Shown in pieces: positions 56,705 through 64,000 of a DNA stretch of 64,000 nt (position 1 is the first letter of the stretch; the number at the start of each line of letters is the position of its first letter). The stretch comes from Rhizobium sp. CCGE 510. GTDB lineage: Bacteria > Pseudomonadota > Alphaproteobacteria > Rhizobiales > Rhizobiaceae. The notes under the pieces were generated by a model that had not been told where the DNA came from, ran no database searches, and worked only from the letters and a program-made list of their open reading frames with translations. The stretch covers positions 1 through 64,000 of the forward strand of contig NZ_AEYF01000021.1 in NCBI RefSeq assembly GCF_000292525.1, read 5' to 3'. Made by a program: the position numbers and the translations under genes.

Positions 56705-56831
56705 TCTCCCGTCTGGGGGCCATCTGTTATGTGCGGCTGGCCATCGACAAGTCGTCGGCAGCGCCCACGGCCTCCCCAACGGATGACTTGAATTTCGGGC
56801 AGATCCGGCACGGGGAGGGACGGCAACAGCC

Positions 56832-57464
56832 TTACCGCAGCAGGCCGTCGATATCGAACTCTTCCCAGCCCCGCAGCTCTGCGGCTGCAACATCAGACTG
56901 CCCTTTGGACTTGGTCGGCGCCGCGGCCGCCTTCTTCAGCGAACGGGTCAGCTTGGCTCTGTATGCAGCCTGCCGCCTGTTCTGCGCCCTTGCGGCAATG
57001 TCCTCTTCGCGCCATTCCTCGACTACGGCTCGGTCGAGCAGGTCTTCCACGATACGGGGATCGAAGACATGGAAGGTGATCCGTCTCGCACGACCGCTCA
57101 GCCTCACCGTGCGTGTTCCCGCGCTCGGAAGACGGCCGTCCTTCAGCCAGCGATGCCGTTCGCTTGCAGAAATGCCAAGGATGTCCTGAATTTCTCGCGG
57201 AATGACCGGCAGGCTCTCGATACCTTCCAGGGCCTTGGTGACAGTGGCGGTCGTCAAGGCGAACTTGTCCTCGCAGTCTTCTGCCATTCCCAGGGTTAGC
57301 GCCATGCCGTTCACATCGAGCGATTTCCGTACGTCTAAAGGCAGACCAGCTCTGACTTCCAATAGAATGCCTTTGGCACGGACGTTGGATCCGAACGTAG
57401 CCGCAGGCCATAGCGCCCACGTCTCGACCAGTGCGGGGGCGACGATGATTTTCTGTTTTGGCAT
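56832..57464 (-). CDS. Hypothetical protein with MerR-like helix-turn-helix segment
   Basis: A 210-residue protein. Residues about 90 to 115 read IQDILGISASERHRWLKDGRL, like the first helices of a MerR/excisionase winged helix. The N-terminus is a beta-rich part and the C-terminus a basic helix (ARAQNRRQAAYRAKL). No family known to me. Perhaps a DNA-binding protein left by a mobile element beside the tRNA gene. Confidence 0.5.
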   Translation of the reverse strand: MPKQKIIVAPALVETWALWPAATFGSNVRAKGILLEVRAGLPLDVRKSLDVNGMALTLGMAEDCEDKFALTTATVTKALEGIESLPVIPREIQDILGISASERHRWLKDGRLPSAGTRTVRLSGRARRITFHVFDPRIVEDLLDRAVVEEWREEDIAARAQNRRQAAYRAKLTRSLKKAAAAPTKSKGQSDVAAAELRGWEEFDIDGLLR

Positions 57465-57750
57465 ATGGCCTAGATGGGTTTGACGCCGCTCTTGGTCAAC
57501 AACGAGGAATGGCCTTCGTTCCGAAGGCGACGAACGCGGTTCAAAGCTTTACCTGCCGGGTTCATCCGACACAGCGCAATAAAAAAGGCCGGGGCGAAAT
57601 CGCACCGACCTTCTCAACATCGTTCATCACACCAGTGCCAGTACATCCGTGGTCAAGGGTAGGGGAACAACTTCGGCTATCGCGAACGCTCTCGTGGAGC
57701 ACTCACCAGCAATGCCGATGCAGGATATGTAGCCGTTGATTGTGTTCGTT

Positions 57751-58040
57751 TCAAGTCCACAGCGAGAAGTTCAGTGAAACAGGCCGCCTCTCTCCCAGTT
57801 CGCATGGAAGAGGAGCGCCATATCGCCATTCCGGCGGCTTGCGCTGTTTTTTCCGCGCGAACTCGCCCGCGGTGCCCGCGCTCAATGTGAAGATGGTACC
57901 CTCACATTGGTAGCGAAGTTCTCGTCGATGTGCTCGGCGGTGATCTTGTCGAGCGGGAGCGGACTTCCTGCCCCCCATTGGCGAAGACGACGTCAACGTC
58001 CCGCGCTCGCTCTTAACCGCCGAGTAAAGCCGGTCGAGAA
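57751..58040 (-). pseudogene. Fragmented short-chain dehydrogenase
   Basis: On the minus strand three frames in turn give LDRLYSAVKSERG, then DVVFANGG, then KITAEHIDENFATNV, which are consecutive pieces of the central Rossmann region of a short-chain dehydrogenase (the usual DVLVNNAG and NVKG area), then GTIFTLSAGTAG. The start and end are missing. It lies against the 3' end of the tRNA gene. The 285 bases before it (57465 to 57750) contain no supported gene. Confidence 0.55.
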
Positions 58041-58043
58041 AAA

Positions 58044-58119
58044 TGGTGGGCCCGGAGGGACTCGAACCCCCAACCAAGCGGTTATGAGCCGCCGGCTCTA
58101 ACCATTGAGCTACAGGCCC
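58044..58119 (-). tRNA. tRNA with CAU anticodon, probably tRNA-Ile2
   Basis: A 76-base cloverleaf with CCA encoded. The acceptor stem GGGCCTG pairs with its 3' partner, the D-arm reads AGCTCAATGGTTAGAGC, the anticodon loop is CTCATAA (anticodon CAT), and the T-arm is GGGGGTTCGAGTCCCTC. The anticodon arm and following CGCTTGGT resemble the lysidine-modified Ile2 tRNA more than elongator Met, so I favour Ile. Decayed genes abut its 3' end, a usual integration point. Confidence 0.9.
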
Positions 58120-58318
58120 TTGACGCCGGAGGCCGGCGCCTGGATGCCGGGGCAATGGCTCCCGCAGCATCGGTTCGCTCTAACGCAAATTGCAGGGAGC
58201 CACAAGCGGAGAGCGCAAGCATCTGTGGACGATGCATATTTCATAGGCGCCGCTACTGGAACCTTCTCGCGCGGGCGACAATTACTGAGATTGGATTCGA
58301 TGAAGAGGGCGATCGCAG

Positions 58319-58687
58319 ATGGTGGCGTTGAACAGTGCCGTGGTGCTTATCGTCGAGGACGAACCGCTGATCCGGTTCACTGTCCTCGATGTGCTTGAAG
58401 ATATCGGCCATGTGGCGCTGGAGGCGGCGAATGCCGATGAGGCGCTGGTGGTGCTCAAAGGGCGGCAGGATATCGATATCCTGTTCACCGATGTCAACAT
58501 GGCCGGCTCCATGGACGGGATCCAGCTTGCCAAGCGGGTGAGGGCGATGCGGCCGAATATCGGCATCATCATCACCTCGGGCATGGTGCGGCTGGACCCG
58601 ATGGCGCTGCCAGCCAACACCGCCTTCCTGCCGAAGCCCTATATGCACGACGCGCTGATCTCGACAATCGCTTCGTTGATGACGTGA
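58319..58687 (+). CDS. Single-domain response regulator
   Basis: A 122-residue receiver domain without an output domain. The acidic pair is in LIVEDEPLIRF, the phospho-accepting aspartate in ILFTDVNMAGSMDG near residue 60, the switch threonine/serine in IIITSG and the lysine in FLPKPY. It is probably a phosphate relay or CheY-like adaptor. No kinase gene is next to it. Confidence 0.85.
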   Translation: MVALNSAVVLIVEDEPLIRFTVLDVLEDIGHVALEAANADEALVVLKGRQDIDILFTDVNMAGSMDGIQLAKRVRAMRPNIGIIITSGMVRLDPMALPANTAFLPKPYMHDALISTIASLMT

Positions 58688-58744
58688 CTGGATTTCCTGG
58701 TGATATGAATTCCCCATGACACGACTTCCCATGACACGAATGGG

Positions 58745-58786
58745 GCGCGCAGCCGCAAAACGGGGACTGTTTTTGCGGCTGCGCGC
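58745..58786. terminator. Bidirectional terminator between response regulator and cinS
   Basis: GCGCGCAGCCGCAAAA, a 10-base loop, TTTTGCGGCTGCGCGC. A perfect 16-base stem with A and T runs at the loop side. It serves both convergent genes. Confidence 0.8.
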
Positions 58787-58838
58787 GAGGCGCCGGGAGA
58801 CATGCTCGTCTTCGGGCGCAGCGGAGGGGGTCGCGCCC

Positions 58839-59030
58839 TCAGCCGAAGCTGCTCTTCAGCGCCTCGTTCTCGTGGTGAGCCTTTTTTTCGTAGATCGTGA
58901 ACAGCGCCATCGAGAGGAGATAGGAGAGGAAGGGATCCCCTATCTGCGTGGCGATGTCACGGGATGCGAGAACATGGCGCTCCAGCGCGCCGATGTCTTT
59001 TTGCGTAGCGGTTTCAACGAGGCGTTTCAT
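58839..59030 (-). CDS. cinS: CinS antirepressor
   Basis: A 63-residue protein starting MKRLVETATQKDIGALERHV, helical and slightly acidic. Its ATG overlaps the cinI stop (ATGA), so both are translated from one message. In R. leguminosarum, the small gene coupled to cinI encodes CinS, which relieves repression by PraR and so links Cin to the rhi and rai systems. The identification rests on position, coupling and size; length is close to the published protein. Confidence 0.75.
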   Translation of the reverse strand: MKRLVETATQKDIGALERHVLASRDIATQIGDPFLSYLLSMALFTIYEKKAHHENEALKSSFG

Positions 59031-59692
59031 GCTGCCATCTCCAGGAATTGGGTCACGACCGAGCGGGCCGGCACGTGTTTGATATAAAGGGGTAGGGTCA
59101 GGCCGAGGGCGGTGCGCATCTTGTGCAGCACGCGGTCCGACACTTCGAAGGCGCCGCAGCAGACGGGATACTTGCCGTAACCGTCTGCACGGCCGAGTTC
59201 TTCCACTTCGGCGCCGGCACGTTTGTAGACGCGCTTGAGATAGGGCTCGTAGTTGGAAATCATCGTGTGGATGCCGTGATCGAGCGCGCATTCGCAAAGC
59301 GCAAGCAGCATCATCGAGAAGGCCCGGCCGGCGTCGATATTGGGGAAATCCCTGGCGATCGCCTCCTCGTCGATGCACATGCGCGTGCCCTCCCAGATGC
59401 CCGGCGCGATAAGATCGGCGGCATCCGGAAAAGTCTCGCGGAAGACATCGTAGAGAAGGGTTGGGCCGGTCGTCGGCATCAGACGCATGCCGCCGTAAAG
59501 ACGGGTGCGGCTGTCGTTGCACCAGACGAGATAGGCGGGAGCCAGCGCATCGTAGCTGTCACGCTCGTAAGGGCCGATGACGGGAACGTCCCAGCCGAGC
59601 GTATCGGCGAAGACCTGCTTGCGCAGGCGAAACATCTGATCGAGTACGGCAGCGTATTTCTGATACTCATGAGCCTGAATGATTACAAACAT
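59027..59692 (-). CDS. cinI: Acyl-homoserine-lactone synthase CinI
   Basis: A 221-residue LuxI-family synthase. It shows the conserved N-terminal RLRKQVFADTLGWDVP, the SRTRLYGGMRLMPTTGP segment and the EGTRMCIDEEA block with the essential acidic and arginine residues. In R. leguminosarum, CinI makes a long-chain 3-hydroxy-C14:1 homoserine lactone from SAM and acyl-ACP. The start at 59692 has CTGGAGGG upstream. It lies 100 bases after cinR, as in the known cin locus, and overlaps cinS. Confidence 0.9.
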   Translation of the reverse strand: MFVIIQAHEYQKYAAVLDQMFRLRKQVFADTLGWDVPVIGPYERDSYDALAPAYLVWCNDSRTRLYGGMRLMPTTGPTLLYDVFRETFPDAADLIAPGIWEGTRMCIDEEAIARDFPNIDAGRAFSMMLLALCECALDHGIHTMISNYEPYLKRVYKRAGAEVEELGRADGYGKYPVCCGAFEVSDRVLHKMRTALGLTLPLYIKHVPARSVVTQFLEMAA

Positions 59693-59792
59693 CTTGCCCT
59701 CCAGCGTTTGCAAGTTCGTGGAGAGCAGAATGGTTCAGACGGGCCGGATCGGAAATTCCCTCAGATGGGCCCCCTCAGATGAGGGGATCAGT
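59693..59792 (-). promoter_or_regulatory. cinR-cinI intergenic region with dyad
   Basis: The region contains CCCCTCA-GA-TGAGGGG at 59771 to 59786, and CCCTCAGATG is repeated directly. CinR is known to activate cinI through a site in this gap; this dyad is a candidate, although it could also be a transcript-end hairpin of cinR. Confidence 0.45.
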
Positions 59793-60518
59793 TTAGGGAT
59801 TTATGATGCGCAATTGCACGGCCCGCGAGGCAGCGGCCGAGATCGTGGCGCAGCCGAGCTTGAAGCGGGCGGTCTTCAAATAATCGCGGGTGGTGTGCTC
59901 GGAAATGCCCAATATGACCGAGATATCCTTGTAATCCTTGCCGAGTGCCGTCCAGTGCAGGCACTCGATCTCGCGCGGCGACAGTGACGGCACCGGATCG
60001 TTTTCGCCGTGCAGCTCATAGACCGCCTTGCGATGGATCAGATGGGCGATCTCGATCCATTCGTTGCGGCAGCGGCGGACAAGCTCAGCCCATTCGTCGG
60101 CCGGGATGCGGGTATTCACCGACAGGAGGGCGCGGCGCTGCGCCTTGTCGGCGACGGGAATGGAGTAGCCGTTGCCGCCAATGCCGTGCTTCTGGGCGTC
60201 GACCAGCATGGCATAGGCCTCCGGCGTCGGCTCGACCTCGCTCCAGTCGAACGGCAGTTGGCGTTCGAAGCCCTGCTTGACGATCGGATCGACCTTCACA
60301 TAGCTGTTCAGGAGGTAGCGGGAGACCCAGGCATCCGGATAGGTGGTGCGCACGAAGGGCGAATCGATCTTGCTGGCGATCGTCTGGGCGAGGTGGTAGG
60401 TGACGAAATCGAGGCCATACTCCGTCTGAAGAACGCGGATCGCGCCATCCACATTGGCCGCAGCCTTGATCTGTTCGAAAGCGGACTCGAACTTTTCGCT
60501 ATAGGTGTTCTCAGTCAT
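59793..60518 (-). CDS. cinR: LuxR-type quorum-sensing regulator CinR
   Basis: A 241-residue LuxR-family protein. The N-terminal about 165 residues form the autoinducer-binding domain ([39 protein letters not shown]). The C-terminal LuxR helix-turn-helix reads [20 protein letters not shown], then [15 protein letters not shown]. It responds to the CinI signal and switches on cinI. The start at 60518 is inside a longer frame to 60611 and gives the usual family length. Upstream position relative to cinI matches the cin locus. Confidence 0.9.
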   Translation of the reverse strand: MTENTYSEKFESAFEQIKAAANVDGAIRVLQTEYGLDFVTYHLAQTIASKIDSPFVRTTYPDAWVSRYLLNSYVKVDPIVKQGFERQLPFDWSEVEPTPEAYAMLVDAQKHGIGGNGYSIPVADKAQRRALLSVNTRIPADEWAELVRRCRNEWIEIAHLIHRKAVYELHGENDPVPSLSPREIECLHWTALGKDYKDISVILGISEHTTRDYLKTARFKLGCATISAAASRAVQLRIINP

Positions 60519-60641
60519 TTCCACTGCCCCAATTCCCTCAATCCTACCGCGAGGACCGTCATAAATACAAGGCATCCCCCCATATGCGGGGAATGACAAT
60601 CCGGGCTCCACCTGCTAGCGCCTTCCGTGAGGAGACCTCAT

Positions 60642-60836
60642 ATGGACAGCAAGAGACCATTCGAGATTGCCGAATGCCAACAGGCCGCCAAGGGCCTGAA
60701 ATCCAGCTGGCAGGACATGGCAGGCTCCGAAGCGCTGATCCGCGCGCTCGTTGCCGAACGCAATGGCGATACCCCGCTGGCGCTGTTCTGGACCGAGGTC
60801 CACCGGGCGCTTTGCGTGGAAAACAGCGCTTTCTGA
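60642..60836 (+). CDS. Small hypothetical protein (64 aa)
   Basis: A 64-residue protein starting MDSKRPFEIAECQQAAKGLK with LALFWTEVHRALCVENSAF at its end. GAGGAG lies 8 bases upstream. Compact and helical, like small stress proteins of rhizobia. Divergent from cinR across about 120 bases. Function unknown. Confidence 0.65.
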   Translation: MDSKRPFEIAECQQAAKGLKSSWQDMAGSEALIRALVAERNGDTPLALFWTEVHRALCVENSAF

Positions 60837-61123
60837 CATGGCCTGCCCTGGCGGGCGCTTCAGGCTTTTCCCGATATTACAGGATCGGCGGGCACCGGAA
60901 TTGGTGCCGCGGCGAGATGAAATCCGTGTCCCGCGAGTGACCACGTTTCGTTCTTATCCGTTTCCGATTTTGCGAAGAGAGTGTCGAGCGGCAATGGCGT
61001 TGGCGGGTGGGGGGAAAGCCCGTACTCCATGGATTTGTGTCAATATGGTTGACGAAGCGTTTCCAGTGTCCGGGGAAGCGGTTGCACTGTGCCATTGCGG
61101 AAGCTCCCGCGTACTGCTCATCA

Positions 61124-61190
61124 CCCGCCCTCGTGGTTCGAGACGGCCCTGCGGGCCTCCTCCCCCGCAGGGGTCTCGAAGGACGAGGAC
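61124..61190. repeat. Intergenic repeat TCGTGGTTCGAGACGG, copy 1
   Basis: Starts CCCGCCCTCGTGGTTCGAGA and contains CCTGCGGGCC and CCCGCAGGGG. A second copy is at 61574 and an inverted, shorter copy at 61698. The 370 bases around it (60837 to 61209) contain no gene I can support. Confidence 0.65.
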
Positions 61191-61209
61191 GGCCACCGGC
61201 CACCCGCGC

Positions 61210-61508
61210 TCACCTGGCCTCTACCGGCCCTCGCTTCGACAATTCCGGCAAGGCCTCGTAATCCATGGCAATCAAGGCCTCCTTCTTGCGGCGCGACCAG
61301 CCTTTGATTTGCCGCTCGCGGGAGATGGCGTCGATGATGCGGTCATAGGTTTCGGCGAAGACGAGTTCGACCGGGAGGCGCGCTTGGCAGTGTAGCCGTC
61401 ATAGGTCCCGGCATTGTGCTTCCAGACACGCGCCTCGATCTCCTGCTTGGTGAGGCCGGTGTAATACGAACCGTCGCTGCAGCGGAAGATGTAGACGGTG
61501 ACTTCCAT
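61210..61508 (-). pseudogene. GIY-YIG nuclease-like gene, frameshifted
   Basis: The frame starts MEVTVYIFRCSDGSYYTGLT, the UvrC/YhbQ-like GIY-YIG N-terminus, and reads normally to GYTAKR. A one-base insertion in GCGC near 61381 then shifts the frame. The other frame continues LPVELVFAETYDRIIDA and ISRERQIKGWSRRKKEALIA to a TGA at 61210. An intact protein would be about 98 residues. The catalytic tyrosines and arginine are present. This is a recent mutation or sequencing error. Confidence 0.7.
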
Positions 61509-61573
61509 GGCAGGAAGCTAGCATGGGGGATTGAGCGGGCAGTAATCGTGCGATGCCGTGGGTGCGCCCCCCC

Positions 61574-61620
61574 ACCCGCCCTCGTGGTTCGAGACGGCCC
61601 TGCAGGCCTCCGCACCATGA
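61574..61620. repeat. Intergenic repeat, copy 2
   Basis: ACCCGCCCTCGTGGTTCGAG and CGGCCCTGCAGGCCTC match copy 1 nearly base for base. Confidence 0.65.
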
Positions 61621-61697
61621 CGGCTAGTTGTTGTGCCCTGCGGCTGGACTATCGGCGGTGGGGCGCTGCGTTCTCCGATCAGCCACAAGCCGCAACT

Positions 61698-61740
61698 TCC
61701 TCATCTTGAGGTGCCCCGCAGGGGCCTCGAGGGACGAGAC
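61698..61740. repeat. Intergenic repeat, inverted copy
   Basis: CCTCATCTTGAGGTGCCCCG and AGGGGCCTCGAGGGACGAGA are related in inverse orientation to the ends of copies 1 and 2. The 250-base gap that holds it has no gene. Confidence 0.5.
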
Positions 61741-61774
61741 CGGCCCCGGCGCAGAAGTCTATATGAGATAGCGG

Positions 61775-62014
61775 TCAGCCGACCTTGCTCGAAGGGTTGA
61801 CCCAGTCGTGGTGGGGTATTTCGGGCTTTGGCTGCTTCGGGCGAAACTTCACCAGCACCTCGCGGCCGTCAACGGAGGCCTGTGTGCGTTCCAGCGCATT
61901 GCGTTCGGCAACCGCCTGACGCCAGTGATCGTCGTCACGCCCCTGCGGGCGGCCCTGTTCTTCCCAGATCGCGTAAGCTCTTTTGCTGATCCATTCATGA
62001 CGTCTGTTGCTCAT
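61775..62014 (-). CDS. DUF2934 domain protein
   Basis: A 79-residue protein with the DUF2934 signature RHEWISKRAYAIWEEQGRPQ, then GRDDDHWRQAVAER. This small domain is frequent in rhizobia, often near starch-, stress- or osmolyte-related genes. Function unknown. It is 26 bases after a small gene on the same strand. Confidence 0.85.
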   Translation of the reverse strand: MSNRRHEWISKRAYAIWEEQGRPQGRDDDHWRQAVAERNALERTQASVDGREVLVKFRPKQPKPEIPHHDWVNPSSKVG

Positions 62015-62040
62015 CTATCCGTTCCATTCGTTAAAGGTGT

Positions 62041-62283
62041 TTATTCGGCAATTCTGTCCTGCGGAGCCGGTCTGTCCTGCGGAACCGGTCTGTCCTGGCG
62101 AACCGGCAGGCGGCGCTTGGCGGCCATCAGCAGATCGAGCTCGATCGATGAGGGCCCAAAACGGGTGAACAGGCTTTCGGCCTGATCGCTCAACAGGCCA
62201 TATTTGGAAGCGAATTCATCAAGGCTGTACGGCCGGCCGCGCAGGATCCTGCTTCGGCGCTCCGGTTCGCGGATTTGCGTCAT
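62041..62283 (-). CDS. Small hypothetical protein with C-terminal tandem repeat
   Basis: An 80-residue protein: LDEFASKYGLLSDQAESLF followed by LDLLMAAKRRLPV, then a repeated QDRPVPQDRPAPQDR tail from three tandem 18-base units at about 62056 to 62105. The first part is a helical region seen in rhizobial proteins next to DUF2934 genes. It forms an operon with the DUF2934 gene downstream. Confidence 0.65.
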   Translation of the reverse strand: MTQIREPERRSRILRGRPYSLDEFASKYGLLSDQAESLFTRFGPSSIELDLLMAAKRRLPVRQDRPVPQDRPAPQDRIAE

Positions 62284-62643
62284 TGGTGATTACCCCAGAC
62301 TGTTTTTCAAATGTGAGAACAAAACAGATTACAGCGACAAAAGTTCCGTGAATTTTCAGGGTTTTTTCGCCCACTCGTGCCATAGCGGGGCAATCTGGAG
62401 CTGCAGCATGGATTTTCCAGAATGGTCGGCGCAGGGAAAATTTCAACTAAAAAATGCAAGAATATCAGCGTGTTATGGAATTGGCTTCCGGGGTTGCCGA
62501 TAAATGGGCTTTACCCCGGCGCGTTAGTCTATAGAATCAATCGTGTTAATCGGTTCGCAGGGGCGGCAAAAACGTTGCGTTCCCCGCGTTGGCGCGACCG
62601 ATACCGGAGGACTTTGGCTTCAACCCATCAAGAGGAGACAGAC
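62284..62643. other. Divergent intergenic region
   Basis: A 360-base gap between divergent genes, less GC-rich than its surroundings, holding both promoters. AGAGGAG at 62630 serves the right-hand gene. No other structure found. Confidence 0.4.
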
Positions 62644-63027
62644 ATGATGAATGCCCTGCCGCCACTTCATGACGGCCATGCGCCGTTTACCCTCCAGCAG
62701 CTGTTTCGCGAAGCGCTCTATGCCTTCGAGGAATGGGACAGCGAACTGACCGAACCGATCGTGACTTACGAAGGACGGATCATCCCCATCGGCTTCGTTT
62801 TCGAAGCCATGCGCGAATGCACAGACATCGTGCCGATGAATATCGTCGGCGCAGTTACCGAACGGCTGACCAAGCCGTGGGAGGGCGAAGGCCCGCTCGA
62901 CCAGATGACCTTCTCGACGGCGGCGCGTGTGATGCGCGTGCTGGTGCGCAAGCGCCTTCATGCCAACGGCACGGTCGATCTCGTCGCCGTTTCGGCTCAC
63001 ACATCCGAAGACCAGAGCCGCGACTGA
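62644..63027 (+). CDS. Hypothetical protein (127 aa)
   Basis: A 127-residue protein starting MMNALPPLHDGHAPFTLQQL. It has a strongly acidic first half (FEEWDSELTEPI) and the segment LDQMTFSTAARVMRVLVRKR. No family or motif recognised; likely cytoplasmic. AGAGGAG is 8 bases before the ATG. Confidence 0.65.
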   Translation: MMNALPPLHDGHAPFTLQQLFREALYAFEEWDSELTEPIVTYEGRIIPIGFVFEAMRECTDIVPMNIVGAVTERLTKPWEGEGPLDQMTFSTAARVMRVLVRKRLHANGTVDLVAVSAHTSEDQSRD

Positions 63028-63144
63028 TTTGGATGAGGATCGCGGCGATGGCTGCGATCCTTTTCCGCGTCCTGGCGGAACCTCGCCCATTGCCAGCCGT
63101 TTTACCGGCAGGCCCGCCGCCAGTGCGGGTGAGGAATGAGCATC

Positions 63145-63555
63145 ATGCTGAAATCCATCGTTCATGAAATCATCGGAGCTCCGCGGCGTGAGCCGGAGCT
63201 TCCGCAATCGCTCGAGCAGTTTCGCGACAGGAAGCGGGTGCTGATCATCTTTGCCGATGCGCAGGACGACCGCGCCGTCATTCAGGACGAATGGCTGCGG
63301 AACGCGCATATGCGCCTCATCGAGGAAGATGTCGAGGTTTTCATCATCGCCGGCGGCGGTGCTTTCTCGCTGTTCGACGACGGCTCCGAACTCGATGCCG
63401 ACGATGTAAGAGAGCGGCTGCAAGGGCCGCCATCCGGCGCGTTCGGGCTGATCCTGGTCGGCCGCGACGGGGCAGTGAAGCTGCGCTCGAGCGAGCCGCG
63501 GACCGCGGAGGATATCTTCGCGGCTTTTGAGATGCTGCCACAGACGCCTTGGTAG
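63145..63555 (+). CDS. DUF4174 domain protein
   Basis: A 136-residue protein with the thioredoxin-like DUF4174 pattern: RKRVLIIFADAQDDRAV, a middle helix IQDEWLRNAHMRLIEE, VFIIAGGGAF, and LILVGRDGAVKLRSSEP. Catalytic cysteines are absent, so it is not a redox enzyme. GAGGA stands 9 bases before the ATG at 63145; an in-frame ATG at 63136 is too close to that site. Confidence 0.8.
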   Translation: MLKSIVHEIIGAPRREPELPQSLEQFRDRKRVLIIFADAQDDRAVIQDEWLRNAHMRLIEEDVEVFIIAGGGAFSLFDDGSELDADDVRERLQGPPSGAFGLILVGRDGAVKLRSSEPRTAEDIFAAFEMLPQTPW

Positions 63556-63639
63556 TGTTTCGACCCTTCGCTTGACGCGCGACGGAGCGTGGCGAAAGCC
63601 GCGCGGCCGGCGTCTTTGCATGCTTATCGCTCGAAGGGC

Positions 63640-63775
63640 ATTCCTAAAGCGTGTCGCGATCTTTCAGATTCGCTTGTCACGCTTGAGGTCTTTGTTTTTA
63701 CGCATGTCTTTGCGGCAAAAGCGCTTTGCGCTTTGCCTGGCAAAACCGCAGCACACTTTTGCGAGACATGCTCTA
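63640..63775. repeat. Rhizobial intergenic repeat AAGCGTGTCGCGATC
   Basis: Starts TAAAGCGTGTCGCGATCTTT and ends TTTTGCGAGACATGCTCTAA. It contains CGCTTTGCGCTTTGCC and several short inverted segments. Sequences of this kind are common between rhizobial genes, and the end shares GACATGC with the repeats at 46486 and 50780. Confidence 0.6.
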
Positions 63776-64000
63776 AAGTTCGAAGGCTTCCTTGAGGCCG
63801 AGGCTCTTGCGTTCGCGCAGGTCGAGATCGGCCTCGATATGAGCGATGTGATGCAGCATCAGCTGGCAGGCGCGGTCGAGTTCGTTGCTTTCGATCGCCG
63901 AGATGATCTCGCCATGTTCGGAATGGCCGCAGCTCGAGGCGGTCGACTGGCCATAGAGCGCGATCACCAGGGACGAGCGGGCAACGAGTTCCTCCATGAA
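63773..64000 (-). CDS. GntR family regulator, 3' part (cut by window edge)
   Basis: The visible 75 codons are the C-terminal end of a FadR-type GntR regulator (FCD domain): SGHSEHGEIISAIE-like sequence with HSEHGEIISAIESNELDRA and MLHHIAHIEADLDLRE, which hold the metal-binding histidines. The N-terminal winged helix lies beyond position 64000. The effector is probably an organic acid, as for most FCD proteins. Confidence 0.8.
   Translation of the reverse strand, partial: FMEELVARSSLVIALYGQSTASSCGHSEHGEIISAIESNELDRACQLMLHHIAHIEADLDLRERKSLGLKEAFEL

Noticed and set aside
61118..61745. CRISPR-like array
   Set aside because: The repeats are few, irregularly spaced, in mixed orientation and longer than CRISPR repeats; no cas genes are present.

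Overview
The window looks like a chromosomal segment of a Rhizobium in the R. leguminosarum/R. etli group. The quorum-sensing genes read as cinR, cinI and cinS, codon use is GC-rich and alphaproteobacterial, and the right half carries intergenic repeats typical of rhizobia around a housekeeping core of kbl, tdh and rpoD.

Region 1 (about 1 to 31,673) is a mobile island packed with likely anti-phage and anti-plasmid genes. In order it holds a TetR regulator with a methyltransferase; a reverse transcriptase translationally coupled to a membrane-anchored HerA-like ATPase; a decayed RNase H; a DUF4062 gene with a frameshifted DUF6998-like partner; a possible HEPN protein; a two-gene HNH plus HNH-ATPase fusion operon (Septu-like); a second possible HEPN protein; an AIPR abortive-infection protein; a full-length RecQ helicase; a Gabija-like pair (OLD nuclease and UvrD-like helicase); and two small genes. 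At the right end is a four-gene recombinase operon that matches the ginABCD layout of GInt islands: three large tyrosine-recombinase-like proteins and one small coiled-coil protein.

The island ends inside the host recQ gene. Only the 3' part of that gene remains in the window (31,674 to 33,061), starting just after the DEAH motif. The 5' part is not visible, so the left end of the island probably lies outside the window. The complete RecQ carried inside the island has a different sequence exactly over the stretch that forms the junction. This suggests that the element breaks recQ, supplies a replacement, and has recoded its own copy so that it is no longer an insertion target. That interpretation is an inference.

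Region 2 (33 to 53 kb) is ordinary chromosome: a methyltransferase, threonine catabolism (kbl, tdh), a GFA-family protein, the primary sigma factor rpoD, two DUF930 proteins, an aminoglycoside phosphotransferase-like kinase, regulators, transporters and many small conserved proteins. Rhizobial repeats and strong terminators separate them.

Region 3 (53.9 to 58.1 kb) is a small patch of accessory and decayed genes beside a tRNA with a CAU anticodon (probably Ile2). It includes an AraC fragment fused by deletion to a hydrolase tail, an intact hydrolase, a RidA protein and a shattered short-chain dehydrogenase.

Region 4 (58.3 to 64 kb) holds a stand-alone response regulator, the cinR/cinI/cinS quorum-sensing locus, several small conserved proteins, a frameshifted GIY-YIG gene and the 3' part of a GntR regulator cut by the window edge.
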